Of a stretch of 12,743 nucleotides of DNA, positions 12,673 through 12,743 are shown piece after piece. This stretch comes from UBA4823 sp034436035 (GTDB taxonomy: Bacteria; Chloroflexota; Anaerolineae; Anaerolineales; UBA4823): contig DAOTVW010000369.1 of the NCBI GenBank assembly GCA_034436035.1, positions 1 through 12,743 of the forward strand, read 5' to 3'. Every line of letters starts with the position of its first letter. Position 1 is the first letter of the stretch. The translations under genes and the position numbers were made by a program. Below the pieces are notes generated by a model. That model ran no database searches and was not told where the DNA came from. It was given only the letters and a program-made list of their open reading frames with translations.

Positions 12673-12743
12673 ATGCGCAATCGTCTAATCCACTTTCGGG
12701 CTTCGAATTACGAAAGTCAGGCATTAGAAGCATTGGCTCATGA
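12673..12743 (+). CDS. N-terminal fragment of an unidentified protein (3' end outside window)
   Basis: ATG 12673 has an excellent ribosome site, GGAGG at 12662-12666 with 6 bp spacing, behind a strong promoter and an attenuator-like leader. Twenty-three codons are visible, beginning MRNRLIHFRASNYESQ and continuing with an Ala/Leu/Glu helix-like stretch to the window edge. I do not recognise it. An in-frame ATG at 12625 would add 16 residues, but it lies inside the terminator hairpin and lacks a ribosome site. The large leader implies a tightly controlled gene. Confidence 0.65.
   Translation, partial: MRNRLIHFRASNYESQALEALAH

Noticed and set aside
12540..12743. A 67-codon open frame on the plus strand at the right edge
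   Set aside because: It runs across a strong promoter and a terminator hairpin, has no ribosome site, and overlaps the better-supported start at 12673 in another frame.
1..12743. Defence system, CRISPR array, prophage or transposon
   Set aside because: No repeat-spacer pattern, nuclease, integrase, transposase or toxin-antitoxin pair could be seen on either strand.

Overview
The window is ordinary-looking bacterial chromosome of moderate to low G+C (by eye somewhere near 40-45%). It is packed with housekeeping genes and has no transposase, phage gene, integrase or CRISPR array. The mix is a stand-alone NIL-domain protein, a DAGK-type lipid kinase, a SpoIIE-type phosphatase, separate SecD and SecF, a MurA with Asp instead of Cys, a PPOX/F420-type flavin-split-barrel protein and a single-domain homocysteine methyltransferase. 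This suggests Chloroflexota, most likely Anaerolineae. That assignment is inference from gene content, not from a marker gene.

Layout. Positions 1-5837 are all on the + strand: the tail of an unidentified gene, rlmN, a NIL-domain protein, a lipid kinase, a PP2C/SpoIIE phosphatase, a small P-loop protein, then secD-secF behind their own -10 box and a structured 5' leader. A strong intrinsic terminator (5867-5899) closes secF. A type 4 prepilin peptidase (5904-6641, minus) is divergent from murA (6780-8072, plus). trxA (8086-8448, minus) converges on murA and is divergent from scpA (8525-9304, plus). hisS (9417-10706) is followed 19 bp later by tRNA-His and a 12-bp hairpin terminator. A PPOX-family gene (10873-11262, plus) then meets a homocysteine methyltransferase gene (11267-12154, minus) that lies just downstream of a tRNA-Met (minus). 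About 417 bp without a gene (12256-12672) holds several palindromes, a near-consensus promoter and a terminator-like leader, followed by the first 23 codons of an unidentified gene cut by the window edge.

How the genes work together. rlmN, hisS, tRNA-His and tRNA-Met serve translation. secD/secF assist protein export and the peptidase processes pilin-like exported proteins. murA starts peptidoglycan synthesis. scpA acts in chromosome condensation and trxA in thiol redox. The phosphatase, lipid kinase, NIL protein and P-loop protein form a tightly packed group whose joint role is unknown.

The points most worth a second look are the Cys-to-Asp MurA, the RNA leaders of secDF and of the last gene, the abutting trxA/scpA promoters with two apparently leaderless genes, a trxA terminator embedded in the murA coding sequence, the hisS/tRNA-His pairing, and a 37-bp palindrome near the right end. 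I did not find a clear new defence or mobile system.
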